The position numbers and the translations under genes were made by a program. Positions 13,101 through 24,299 of a stretch of DNA of 64,000 nt are shown piece by piece (positions within the stretch are counted from its first letter, which is position 1; each line of letters begins with the position of its first letter). Source of the DNA: Hysterangium stoloniferum (taxonomy: Eukaryota; Basidiomycota; Agaricomycetes; Hysterangiales; Hysterangiaceae); assembly GCA_015178975.1 (NCBI GenBank), contig WHVD01000005.1, positions 868,001-932,000 on the forward strand. Direction: 5' to 3'. The notes beneath the pieces are model-generated. The model was not told the origin of the DNA. It made no database searches and worked only from the letters and a program-made list of their open reading frames with translations.

Positions 13101-15360
13101 GGGGTAGATGATCATTCCCATTCGAGATATTCTCTCCACGGAAACCTCCAAAGGCTACCGTTTTGGCATGCATGGTCTAATCATCATGATTAAAGGACAC
13201 GAAGAGTTGTTCTTTGAGTTTAACTCGGCCACTCGCAGAGACTTCTGTATGGCGCTGTTGGATAAACAGCTGGAGGTGGTTGGACAGCATCAAGGAGAAA
13301 ACAAGCGACAGGACTCCCATCCGTCTGCGAAGCGTGAAGCCCTGTTTTGGGAAGAACTTGAAGCCCCTAGTTCGCTTGTAGATTCCGACCCTCTCCCTCA
13401 GCCAGAAGTACAAACAGAATCTCTACCTGCTGTGATGTTTGCTTCTTCTTCTTCGACTTTCCTTACTTTTAAGCCTCAGGAACCTCTGCACTTCACTTTT
13501 TTGACGATTGGATCTCGTGGCGATGTTCAGCCATATATAGCACTAGGCAAGCGATTACTCGATGAAGGACATCGTGTTCGCATCGCAACACACGGTGAAT
13601 TCAAGGAATGGATCGAATCAGTGAGTTTCATTCGGCTACCCCAATGTCCTGGTATGAATGTTGCACAGTATAATATAGAGTTTGCCTATGTTGGTGGCGA
13701 TCCAGCGGAACTAATGCGAATTTGTGTCGAGAATGGGATGTTCACGGTCTCCTTTTTAAAAGAAACGACCACGAAGGCAAGTGCCGACACGAATCAGCTC
13801 CAATTGTCTTTCCTAGCAGCTGACCATGCCGAATAGTTCCGTGGGTGGATAGATGACCTGTTAAAGACTTCTTGGGAAGCCTGCCAAGGCACGGACGTTT
13901 TGATAGAGAGCCCCAGTGCAATGGGAGGTATCCATATAGCCGAAGCACTAAGGATTCCGTATTTCCGAGCATTCACTATGCCTTGGACGCGTACCAGAGC
14001 ATATCCACACGCGTTTGCTGTACCGGAACGAAAAGTAAGTTACCTTTTTCACCTAATAACATTGCTGATAGGTACCCGTCACCAGATGGGTGGTGGATAT
14101 AATTACATGGTGCGAGATTCCGTTTACGCTCATTTAACTCTAACATCTCCGCAGACGTACGTAATGTTCGACCAAGTCTTCTGGAGAGGGACATCTGGAC
14201 AGATCAATCGATGGCGAAGGAAGGTTCTTGGCCTCGGCAGTACGAGCCTGGACAAGATGGAACAACATAAAGTTCCCTTCCTTTACAACTTCAGCCCAAC
14301 CCTCGTACCCCCTCCATTGGATTGGTATGAATGGATCCGCGTGACAGGTTTGTCTTTCACCGGTCTCATGACATTGACTAAAAATACTTGATAGGATACT
14401 GGTTTCTTGATGACGCAGAAGTGGGTGCTCAGAGATGGTCTCCACCACCCGACCTTCTTCACTTCATTAATAACGCCCATGCGGCGGGAAAGAAAGTGGT
14501 GTATGTGGGATTTGGCAGTATTGTTGTCTCCGATCCCGATGCAATGACTAAATGTGTAATTGAGGCTATCAAGAAGAGTGGCGTTCATGCTATTCTTTCC
14601 AAGGGCTGGTCTGATCGATTGGCGGTCAAGAAAGCTCAACAGTCTGACGAGGTAGAGGAAATATATCCCCCAGAAATATATCCCATCTCGTCTATACCAC
14701 ACGATTGGTTATTTGCCCGCATAGATGCTGCTTGTCATCATGGGGGAGCTGGAACTACTGGCGCCAGTCTTAAAGGTAGGAGTATAACGATGTCGGTTTT
14801 TGTTATTTCATAACTGTCAACTCTACAGCGGGTATTCCTACGATTATTAAACCATTCTTTGGAGACCAGTTTTTCTGGAGTGACCGAGTGGAGGCGTTGG
14901 GCATAGGATCTAGTGTTCGTAAACTCACCGTTGACAACCTTACAATGGCCCTTGTAGCGGCGACGACTGATGTACGGCAAATTTCACGTGCAAAGATTAT
15001 TGGCCAAACGATTAAAGCCGTATGTGACATGACCCCCATATACTTTATAATTACATTGAACTAAGTGCATGATTATAGGAAGATGGCGTGGGAAAAGCTG
15101 TGGAATCGATATACCGTGATTTGGAGTATGCAAGATCATTGATTAAGAATAATGACAGATACGACGTTGAAGATCAACGTATCTCACGTCCTGCGTCGCG
15201 CAGTGCTGGTACGCAATATTCCTCCGGTTCAGCTCGACCAGCAAGTGAAGAATGGTCGGTTATATCTGACCAGGGTGAACCACTGCGAAATTCAAGGAAT
15301 AGCGAAGACGGCCATGGTACTTCTCCACGGCCCATCAATATCGACGAAGAAAGAATTTAA
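10186..15360 (+). CDS. ATG26: Sterol 3-beta-glucosyltransferase (Atg26/UGT51) with GRAM-PH-GRAM
   Basis: Transfers glucose from UDP-glucose to the 3-hydroxyl of membrane sterols; in some fungi it is needed for pexophagy. Start at 10186 ([17 protein letters not shown]) with a Ser-rich leader. A first GRAM domain lies about 11210-11530 ([20 protein letters not shown]), a PH domain about 11590-11910 (ending [12 protein letters not shown]), and a second GRAM about 12830-13270 ([15 protein letters not shown] ... [19 protein letters not shown]). The GT28 N-terminal domain opens [20 protein letters not shown] (about 13490). The C-terminal domain has [13 protein letters not shown] (about 14490) and the donor-site motif [20 protein letters not shown] (about 14735-14850) then [12 protein letters not shown]. 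It ends after a Ser-rich tail at 15360. An intron at 13777-13836 uses a GC donor. Annotation is secure; inner exon edges are approximate. Confidence 0.93.
13777..13836 (+). other. GC-AG intron in ATG26
   Basis: The exon ends ACGAAG and the intron starts GCAAGTGCC and ends GAATAG. Removing these 60 nt joins FLKETTTK to [17 protein letters not shown] in phase 0, which matches the conserved family sequence. No GT donor restores that frame nearby. The bases after GC fit the strong consensus usual for GC donors. Confidence 0.8.
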
Positions 15361-15426
15361 CACATCCCATATATATAATTTAATGTACCTGTTATCCCTA
15401 GATACTCTCTCATCACTGTATTGCTT

Positions 15427-16936
15427 TCAAGCCTCCACACTGATATTATTACCACCATCGTAATGCTCGCTAAGAATGCGTTTGCTGAAACTTCCGAATG
15501 TATCGTGGGGGCCAATCTTGGCTTCGGTATCTGGTTGCATAAACAGCGCAAAAGTCTCCCTACTGATCTTGTTGCTTCCTGGGTGACCACCAACTCGCAC
15601 ACAATGAGGTGTTGCACGCAGATTACCATTGGTGGCAAGTTCAAGAGCTTCCCCAGTTTGAAATGCCAAACAATCAGATGGAATTGAGACCTTTGTCAAA
15701 TTTCCTCCTCGAGTTTTGATATATAACCCGGAGGTGGATGTTGGTGCTGGGCATACGACTGGTTCCCCAAAACTCTCATGAGATAAGTACATTGCCTATC
15801 AGAAAGTCAATAATGTGCTACCATTCTAGAGGTTTTGTGTAATTACCGAACATAAGCCCGTGATGAGAGAGTGATCAAGATGAAAGCCACACCATGAATC
15901 TACAGGTTCATCTTCTAAAGACATCGATGCTGGAGGAGGGAAATAATGCAGGAGGCGAGCTTTCGTTGTGTTGGGTGAGATCAAGGCAGCAAGGGGTAAT
16001 GACTGATCTACTAAATGCGAAGATGCTTTTGTAGTGATATAAAGCGTCAGACTCTAAGCGGATTTGTAAAAAATTTGGGATTACCGAATGGTTGACAAGC
16101 AGCGGTCAGCTCATGACCAACTTTAAATATGAAGCTAAAGACGGTAAATAGGAAAAAGAAGGCACAAAAATACGTCACACTTACCTTCCCAAAGCTTTGA
16201 AGGCGTCTTCGAATCCCTCGACACCTTTCTCCACGGGGCTCGGCCATATATTACGCCCATAGTACTCTGGAAATTTCTGTTTCTGTTCTGCCGTAACACC
16301 AGCATTGTCACTTAGTGGATTAGCATAGTATGAGCCTTTAAGCACATCTGTCAATAGTATTAACTCTGAAACTCTTTTCCCGCCAATAAAAGCACCTGGA
16401 TTGCCATTCATGATTTCCTTTTGTACAAAGGTGAAGTCAGGGACAATTGAACAGCGGTTGAAATCGCAACATACTTTACCATGGGACCAGCCAAAACTGT
16501 AAGAAAATGAATGTAAGGCTACCCCGCGAAAAACAATGCCCCGGCTGCACGTACCTATATCGACTATTTGCGTCGGCGTAGCGTTCACGCGCAGATTCAG
16601 GAAGAGCTGCAAACTTCTCAGCTAGCTTGAGTAGCCTTTCACGAAGGCTTTTGAACTCGCTAGGTAGGTCTGTTATGATGATTATTCCCTGCCAGTCTCT
16701 GAGGTCAACTAAAGAATGGCATTCCGAGAAACCTCAACAAGACTTGCGAGGCAGTTATGATCGGAACCAAATGCTGCGGCAATGGAAGACTGTAGAGTCT
16801 CGGGGCGGGATATTAGGTTTTCATAGGATATCAACACAGCACCTTCCGAGCTGAGCGTCACATCCTGGTATGTAGTGTGAGTCGTTAATGGTTCAATACA
16901 TGGAAAGAAGTGTAAAACCACTTGTTGTGCTTGCAT
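15427..16936 (-). CDS. 2-oxoglutarate/Fe(II)-dependent oxygenase, isopenicillin N synthase-like
   Basis: Non-haem iron oxygenase of the DIOX_N / 2OG-FeII_Oxy type; substrate unknown. Start chosen at 16936 (MQAQQVVLHFFPCIEPL); an upstream in-frame Met at 17029 is possible. The N-terminal domain reads VLISYENLISRPETLQSSIA, AAFGSDHNC, then QGIIIITDLPSEFKSLRERL and EKFAALPESARERYADANSR. Next are GSYYANPLSDNAG and NIWPSPVEKGVEGFEDAFKA. The iron-binding HxD is in WCGFHLDHSLITGL (about 15880), the second His in LRATPHCVRVGG (about 15600), and the 2OG-binding Arg in NKISRETFALFMQP (about 15560). Stop at 15427, only 66 bp from the ATG26 stop, tail to tail. Complete catalytic set, so probably active. 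No other secondary-metabolism genes lie nearby. Confidence 0.85.
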
Positions 16937-17257
16937 GGCTGGATTCAGTTGCTTGAAGTTATGATAACGGGTAGTTAGATATCTACAGTTGTAGTTACTA
17001 GACACGGGAAAAGGCACTGGATCCGACAACTCGAAAGGATCCTTATAAGAGTGGAGCCCTTGTGAGAGCTAAGTAATGTAAGCGCCCATTAAGATCCTTT
17101 AAGGAAACGTCACATGATAGCATTGTTCTCAGGGGAAATGATTATTTGGTGAGACCAAGATAATACATGACACTGCATGTTATATGAAATAAATCCAGCC
17201 TCCTTACAAAATTCAAGAGGTCGGCTGTGATAATCAGAAGCAAAGTCTAGAAATTCG

Positions 17258-20200
17258 CTAATCGATATGTCCACCATTAGTAGTGCACGACGAGAGGGTA
17301 TCGACCCGAGAAAGCGCATTTCGTAACGCGCGACCAGACATATCGATGGATCGAAGGAAACGAAGTAATTCTCGACAAAGTACCCAGTCCTCGACGTCTG
17401 CCGCTTTCCGAAGAAGTCGAATAGCGTCTTCGTTTCCTTCATCTAGTTGTTCCAAATTGTGAAGCACTAGTAAATAAGAACCTGCTGTTGCTAATAAATT
17501 TGTAGAAAGGCAGGTCTAAGAAAATGAAATATCAGTAATTTCATGGTATGATAGCTCATTAATTACCTCAAACAATGTTTTAGGGTTTCCGACAATATCG
17601 AATAAGCGTCGCCATCTAGTCATTTCAGTTTTCCTCGCACAGCCTACAATCACCTCCAGAGCGGCATCGAAATGATCCAAAAATTCCACAGTGATAGAAA
17701 GCAAACCCTTGTCAGATTGTGATGTCGGAACTTCTACCTCGAGCTGAGCGCCTTCGGACTCGATAGCTGTATGTAGCAGGACTTCAAGAGCGTGTGTAAA
17801 GAAGACTAGATTCTGATAGTGAGACGCAAAAATAACGGCCTCGGGGATTTGCGAACGACCGAGATGGTAGCGTAATATGTGGTGAAGAAATAGATGGCTC
17901 TGTCAAAAAGTCAGGATCCGTATGGGACACGTGGGATATAATACACAATACGGACACTTGTTATCATCCTAAACATCACAAATGGAAGCGATACCCGTGC
18001 AACAGCTTCGTGCTCAACACCGATGATAATGCCTTTGTCCATAAGAACGGCTGGAGAAAATAATCAGTGGCATAGAACACACAAGGAAATCCAGCTTACA
18101 TAAAGGATAGAAATTCAATGGTATGTTGACACTTTCTTGTACACTCTCATATGTATCGCTTTGCGGATCGACCGCAACGGCCTCGATTGTCAGTGCATCG
18201 AGCCATAACCGGATACCTTGTCCATCATACCCCCACAATGAGTTTTCTAAGGTTCCAATACCCCGCAAATGAATCCAACAGAATTCAATTCGATCTGCAA
18301 GTATTTGCATATCATATTTAACTTCTTGCGTCCCAGACTAAACGCATCTCATGTCAGAGTGCTCACATTATTTATTGATATCGGACGCACCTTGCGCGGG
18401 CGAAGTAAAACTAACTTGCCACCTACAAGAAGTAAAATGGTGGCAACAACAAGGTCATCAACCGGATCGCCTAACTCTGTCAACAGGTCAGCGCTGCGTA
18501 ATGTCAGTGGTGGAAGATCATACGAACGTTTCTGCACAGTGGGTATCATCCAACTCATTCCTCTCACAACACTCGGGGCTGCAACAACACCGTTGAAACT
18601 TATACTGCCACATAAATGCAGTCTGATGGAATCATTGGTAGGGATTACGAGATAATGCAATAGAGTATTGTCGGCCGTGTATACCAAGAGAGAATTATCA
18701 ACCAGGGATAAAAGTATAGCAGGCGATTTGAGGATTTCGCGACACAGCACACTCTGATTTACCAGGTCCAAATCTCGAGAATAAAGCCGGACCTAGTTGT
18801 GGTCTTAATGAACGCTGGTGCAACAAATAAAAACAACTCGCCTGGTAAGATTTGGATGCATCAACAGCTGCAACAAGGACATGGTGGAACCAAATCAACC
18901 CGCCTCTAACGGAAAATGCTTCTTCTTGGACAGGATCGGTGAAAGTCTTCCACCTACCCGACGCAGCACTATAGTGAACAAGTCCCCGACGCCCCGCGAT
19001 GGCAATTAGCCGGCCATCAGTGCTTATTGATGCATAACGAATAGGCCAATTATTTGAAAGATATGCTAATGGTATCTTTGGGTAAAAACGGTGAAGTTAT
19101 GGTCTTATTGACGCTACAAAAAGCCAAACCTTTATATGTTGCCAGACATCTGACTCTGGATTGATGACACTCATGTCCGGCTGATCCGCACCACGATACA
19201 CCAGTACCCGGTCATCCATTTGAAGAAAGGCATAACGGGTATTATCCTATAAAACGACAAATTAGATATATATGACGACACATGAAAACTAGCGACTCAC
19301 CGGTGTATGCTGTCCAGTCACAGCGCTTTTTGCAAAAGGGATGGCAAATAATTGGTTTTCATCTGAGTCATTGTCAGTTCCTGCGACTCTTTAACAAAAT
19401 AAACTTATATTTTCTACCTTCCATTGTCACGGGATTGGCCAAAACGATGAGCTCGCAATTCCCAGGGATCCAGAACTAAAGGTGCAGTTGTACATTTAGG
19501 AAACAAAACATAATGAGTCATGCATCGTACCAAATCAATCACGCCTTGCATGAAAGTGTCATGAAATCTAAAGCGGCGTTAGCTTAAATGAGACATCAGA
19601 AATAATGGATTACCGTGTCGGGTTTATGTCATCATCGACACCAAGGGCCCAAGCTAAGCATCTTCCCCCGACGCTCCAGATGGCCCATCCACTATCCCAA
19701 CCGACCGCAAGAACATACCCATCAGAGCTCCACTCCATGCAGCGGACTTGACCAGGATGTGTGTGTGCGATTGGAAGGGTATATGTTTCAGTTCTTGGTT
19801 GGATTCCCGCATGAGATGGGAAGTTTGTTATTTCAAGGATACCGCTAACGGTGTCACCTTAGTATCGATTATGAAAGAAGTTCGGGGAAATCCACCTCTG
19901 CGTGCCAATGGCGATCAATGAGAATTTCGCATTGATTGCGCTCCGAACGGCTGCGTCAAGGAGATCCGTATCACTGTTACTACTGTCCGCTCTAGCTTTC
20001 TGAATGTCATGTATACATGTTCCTTCCCATTCCAATCCACGTGTCGGGGATGGGAAACTCTCCCGCGAGGGGAAACCTTCGTTGTTGTCGGTATGCCCAT
20101 GTGAAGTAACGTCAGAAACACTCGGATGCAAGGCCTGAGGCAAATTTTCGGATAGATGGACGAAATACGCCCGTCCATCGGATGTTAACCATATTTCAAC

Positions 20201-21078
20201 ACCTGTGGCGCGAGAATATGTGATGTTGTTGACTATGACTATAACCTGCAACATTATTCTGTGGTCACATCAGAATAAAGCATTAGCTTGCCGTCGACAC
20301 TTTTGAGCCAGGGGAAGTCCTGGTCGTTTAGAAGCCATGTATCATGCCCTAGCCATTTTTTACGCTTCAAACCCCCAGATTCCTCCTCTTCGTCATCTGA
20401 AGGCCATGGAATACGCTGCACGGCAGGAGGGCTTTTAGTAGAAAAGAAAATGTGATGAATTCGAGGAGAGACGCTGGTAAGGCTGATCAACCCAAGTAGA
20501 CCTTGGCAAGTGAGGATAGCGATACCTAAGTAGTTCACCTTGGATCCTTACTACTCCTTCGAATTGCAGGCTCACAGACTGGAGTTGGGGTCCTTCCCCG
20601 GGACCAGGAAGGAACTGTCGCTGAGCTGCGACTGATAATCGAGGTGCCCGGTGGAGTGCTGACGTTAAATATTCTACAGAGACCAGGATGATATAGGACT
20701 CGGACGTCTTCGACTGATTAGCACGACTATTCTACAATAGACGCGTTCTGGTCATAGCATACCTCAATGACTATACGACTTCCATTAGGGGACCAGCTGG
20801 CGCATTTATTCTCCCCATGCTCCAGAAGCGAAGTCGCGGTGCGAGACAGATGTGCCAAAACTACAGAGGGCTATTGAGCTTGAATTAATATAACACTGGA
20901 CATCTAGCCTGGGCAACACACTAACTCGAACTCGCCATATTGACAGACCATGCGTCGTGAGCGTGATGAATAATGACTTGCGAGGACTAGAATAAATAGC
21001 TATGATAGGATGCGGACCGTCATGAACAAGTAAAGGATGGGTCGAAAGCTTTCTAGCAGTGGCTGTTGGGAAGTACAT
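17258..21078 (-). CDS. RIC1: Ric1 subunit of the Ric1-Rgp1 Rab6/Ypt6 guanine nucleotide exchange factor
   Basis: Golgi-associated subunit that with Rgp1 activates the Ypt6/Rab6 GTPase in endosome-to-Golgi recycling. It starts at 21078 with MYFPTATARKLSTHP, then HPIIAIYSSPRKSLFITLTT and HGLSIWRVR, as in the N-terminal WD-like part of Ric1. The diagnostic stretch HPGQVRCMEWSSDGYVLAVG W-DSGWAIWSV is at about 19640-19770. The central region has LFLPALSYS-like beta-propeller pieces over many exons (18000-19500). The C-terminal RIC1 domain includes LGNPKTLFEVINEL-type helices, LHNLEQLDEGNEDAIRLL and KAADVEDWVLCRELLRFLRS (about 17330-17460). I take the stop at 17258, but a last intron could change the final 20 residues. 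More than ten introns. The family call is strong. Confidence 0.85.
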
Positions 21079-21367
21079 GGAATTTGATAGCGATTCAGAG
21101 CAATACCTCGGACGTCAAGTCCGATATAACACCGTCGTGGAATAGATTGGTATGTATAAGTATGGCTCGCGTAGTACGTGGTCGGCGTTACAGATTCCCT
21201 CGATTATGTAACTTTCAATTCTGCAGCTAACTGCAGAGGCATACGACTTAGTTTTACGCGCAAATGATTGAAATGCATTAATAATACACTGCGAAAACAG
21301 AGGAGACCGGAACTAAACGGAATAAAATCAGACAACGGAGTGGGGAGGGACCGTCGGCTCAAGGCAA

Positions 21368-22229
21368 TCATCGCCAATGAAACCACGCTTTAAATTTTCG
21401 CCATGTCGGAGGTATCTCCGTTTGAACGTATGGCGTTGTACCAGCCGGCAGTCCCGAAGTATCACCTTCAGGTAAGTCCGGAGGTAGGGGGGGCTTGTAT
21501 GAATGGCCAGAATAGAGGGGCCGATCGAAAACCGTTCCCGTCGAAGCTAAACTAAAAGGTTGAAGCCTGGATTCGTGGATCAATCTGAGGACTAAGGATA
21601 TGCCTTCCCGCGACTAAAGAGCAAGCGATCGTAAGTTTTGAAGAATCACGGGAAGAAAATGAATGGCTATGCCTTTTCTAGATGGCTTTTAAACCTATTG
21701 ACTCCAAGACTTTCGATACGTCTAGCTAGGCCCCAACCAAAGCGAGAGATAACACGGGCCTCACTGCGCTGTACAGTTCTCCTGTGGGTGTGTCAGTGAT
21801 AGGACTGCAAACACCAGATACTTGCACACTGACCCGCCAGCATCCGTGAGGGCAACAGATTCAATGACTTGTAGTACCTTGACGTGATCAAGGTTCCTTG
21901 TGACGCACTGCACAGTTTTTCCTTCTGGATCAACTTCACTTTCTTCGATGACCCAGCTTTCTGCCCTGGATATTATTCCTCTAGGTGCCCATTTTGGTAG
22001 TATTCCCCGCTTCAGAATAAGGCGTGAAGTCTTCATTGTTCCTTCGGAAGTTAAATTTCGGGAGATAACATCGCAGGAGATGATATGGGATGCATGAGGA
22101 TTAGGGTACCGGAGGAAGTATGCAAGAGCGACTGTAGCCCAGGGATCGCTATATTGTAGATTTAGGGAGGGAAAGCAGAATAAAAGAACTCACTCACTCG
22201 TAGGAAAATGACTGAGAGTACCACTTCAT
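21368..22229 (-). CDS. PRELI/MSF1-domain lipid transfer protein, Ups1/PRELID1 type
   Basis: Probable intermembrane-space protein moving phosphatidic acid between mitochondrial membranes (cardiolipin pathway) with Mdm35. Exon 1 starts at 22229, MKWYSQSFSYD, and is joined across an intron to DPWATVALAYFLRYPNPHAS, then CDVISRNLTSEGT, SRLILKRGILPKWAP and RAESWVIEESEVDPEGKTVQ, all in PRELI order. Later exons give ESVALTDAGG and a Pro-rich tail (LPPDLPEGDTSGLPAG) ending KFKAWFHWR at 21368. The short N terminus of an MKxxxQxxxYDDPW kind marks PRELI proteins, where it acts in targeting. A second PRELI gene at 34705-35365 is a different subtype. Confidence 0.87.
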
Positions 22230-22396
22230 CAAAGGTCGACGATCCCTGGCGTACGTACGATAAGGAGAGCTTCTGTTGCTGCAGGTGAGGTCACGCCACT
22301 GTCACACACGAAAGAGAATTGGTTACTATTATAGCCAAGAACTCTTTCTATGTACCACTATTTAAGGTATATTAATTGATCATCTGCGGCCCATAC

Positions 22397-23856
22397 TTAC
22401 GCATTATCCTCCCAAATATCACCATCTTTGCCAAAGCAAAGTCGCAAACCATCGTGTGCCGGTCTAATTCGCAAGGCTGGACCCTTTGGAACAAGTAACA
22501 ATGCAGATTTGGTCACTTCATCCAGTTCCTCGCCATTGTCATCCTCGCTGCGCTCAAGAATTCTCCCAATTTTCTCCCATGTTGCATGAGAAATATCATG
22601 CGAGAAACCGACAAGATAGGTATTCAATTCCATCCCTCCCAATCTCCGTGCCGCTGTCACAGCCTGCGCCAGACCAAAGTGCGATATATGCGGTATGAGC
22701 TTCAGGCAGTCCACTATGAATACTGAATATGGCCTTCTTCTTGCTGTTTCGATCACAGACCAAGCCGTCTCTGGGATATAAGATACATCCGATATGTAAA
22801 CAATGTCACGAATCACGAATCCTAGGCAATAGTATGGATGGACTAACGCAGGGGATGGTTGTAAACTACCGCCATTGGGGAGAGGGTTGGGATGCGATGT
22901 GGGAGTTGTGGGATGACTAGAGTCGGGCGTAGGTAGCCACTCAGGAGGCGGCTGGCCATTGGTGAATAATCTACCATGGTGTACTAACCAAATTAGTCAG
23001 CAGATGCGTCTGATTGAAAGAAAGATGTAGGTCACCTAGAAATGGGGTAACTTCTACGCCTGTATTTCCAATCGTGAAACGCTGGTTAGGCTCTATTATG
23101 TGCCATTTAAATTGTGCAACCTAAACACGAATACGTTGAATCGATAGATGAAAGATGTCGTATGACAACTCACATCCCCACCACCCGAAGCGAATTCCTT
23201 CGAAACCAAATACGGGAAGGCTCTCTGAACTTGCAAGAAAGTATCGCGTGAGACATAGACGTCTATATAAGACTGGATTGCCGACGTCCAGCCTGGTATG
23301 AAAACGTTTAGGTAAGTCTGACGGTATACTGGCAACAACGCACCTCTGAGATCATCTAGACCATTCATCGCATCGGCATGCGGATGGGTAATTAGGACAC
23401 CGTCTATCTTTCGTAGGCCGTATTTTGGGAACCACTCTGAATGACAAAAAACACCGATTCAATTGAAAGAGTAGTGCTAATGAACGATGATAACACACCT
23501 ACAGCGGAGGATAGGAAGTTTTTGCCAACATCTATAACGATCGTCCTGAGGTTGATTTAGAGGACAAGTAAGTCGCGGGAGGAATCTAAAGGTGACAGCT
23601 TCATACTAGTCGGAGTGGCATGCGCAACGTACCCTTTTTCACCGTTTGGCTGTGTAACGTGCAAAATACCACCAGTATTTCTGCGCAAGTTCTTCTTGCC
23701 TTCGGGAGTTATGGCCGACTGACAAGTTTCACAAAACTTTGAGTTCTTTGATGCAGTTAAGCATTCTATGCTGGGTATAGAACCAGAATTGCCGGTTCCA
23801 TGGAAGATGAATTGGTACTCCAACTGCAAGTCCGACTTTGCTGTTTCGCTTCCCAT
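22397..23856 (-). CDS. Metallo-beta-lactamase-fold hydrolase
   Basis: MBL-fold metal-dependent hydrolase, PhnP/tRNase Z-like in layout; substrate unknown. Start at 23856, MGSETAKSDLQLEYQF, then IFHGTGNSGSIPSIECLT and FCETCQSAITPEGKKNLRRN, close to the first motif (LGTGTSxGxP) of PhnP-like enzymes. After introns come EWFPKYGLRKIDGVLITHPH and ADAMNGLDDLRG: the HxHxD-type metal site is HPHAD (about 23380). Later pieces are ASGGGD, then IRDIVYISDVSYIPE (Asp ligand strand, about 22800) and FIVDCLKLIPHISHFGLAQA (His ligand). The apparent stop is 22397 at WEDNA, but GC-GTAAGTATGG there looks like a donor, so a further exon down to about 22260 is possible. The fold is certain; its function is not. 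Confidence 0.78.
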
Positions 23857-24299
23857 TCTGTGAGGATTGCTTTCGATGTCGACAATAACCGATGTAGAAA
23901 ACGCGGAGAGCTCGATACCACCGTCTACCGAAACCGAAAACTCTACTTATCCTCCCGTTTGTAAATTTCATTGTTTGACGCGTATCGCCAGATGAGCGCG
24001 GCAGTTAGTGCCAATTCATTTTCGAAATAGACCTTGGCTTACTTATCTATGTATTGGTCAAACTGATTGCGGCTGATTGCCCGGAAGGGCTATGTGAATG
24101 GCCAATTCAGTACTTGTATTAATTACTGATTAAGAAGGCACTGCTCTAGAAGAAATGGCCGGTCGATCGCACCGAGAATCCAAAATCACCAATAGTATTT
24201 ATATCTACGATACACAGCACAAAACACTGGCAGCGCTGTCGCTGATCACATTATTGAACACATTGCCATTGTGACTTCAGATATCCCCTCGGAGACAGG
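23857..24299. other. Intergenic, hydrolase promoter and DRG1 3' end
   Basis: 443 bp between the hydrolase start and the DRG1 stop. No coding signal or repeat seen. Confidence 0.4.

Noticed and set aside
13834..13836. TAG in ATG26 that would truncate the enzyme
   Set aside because: It is the last codon-sized piece of a GC-AG intron; conserved sequence resumes in frame directly after it.
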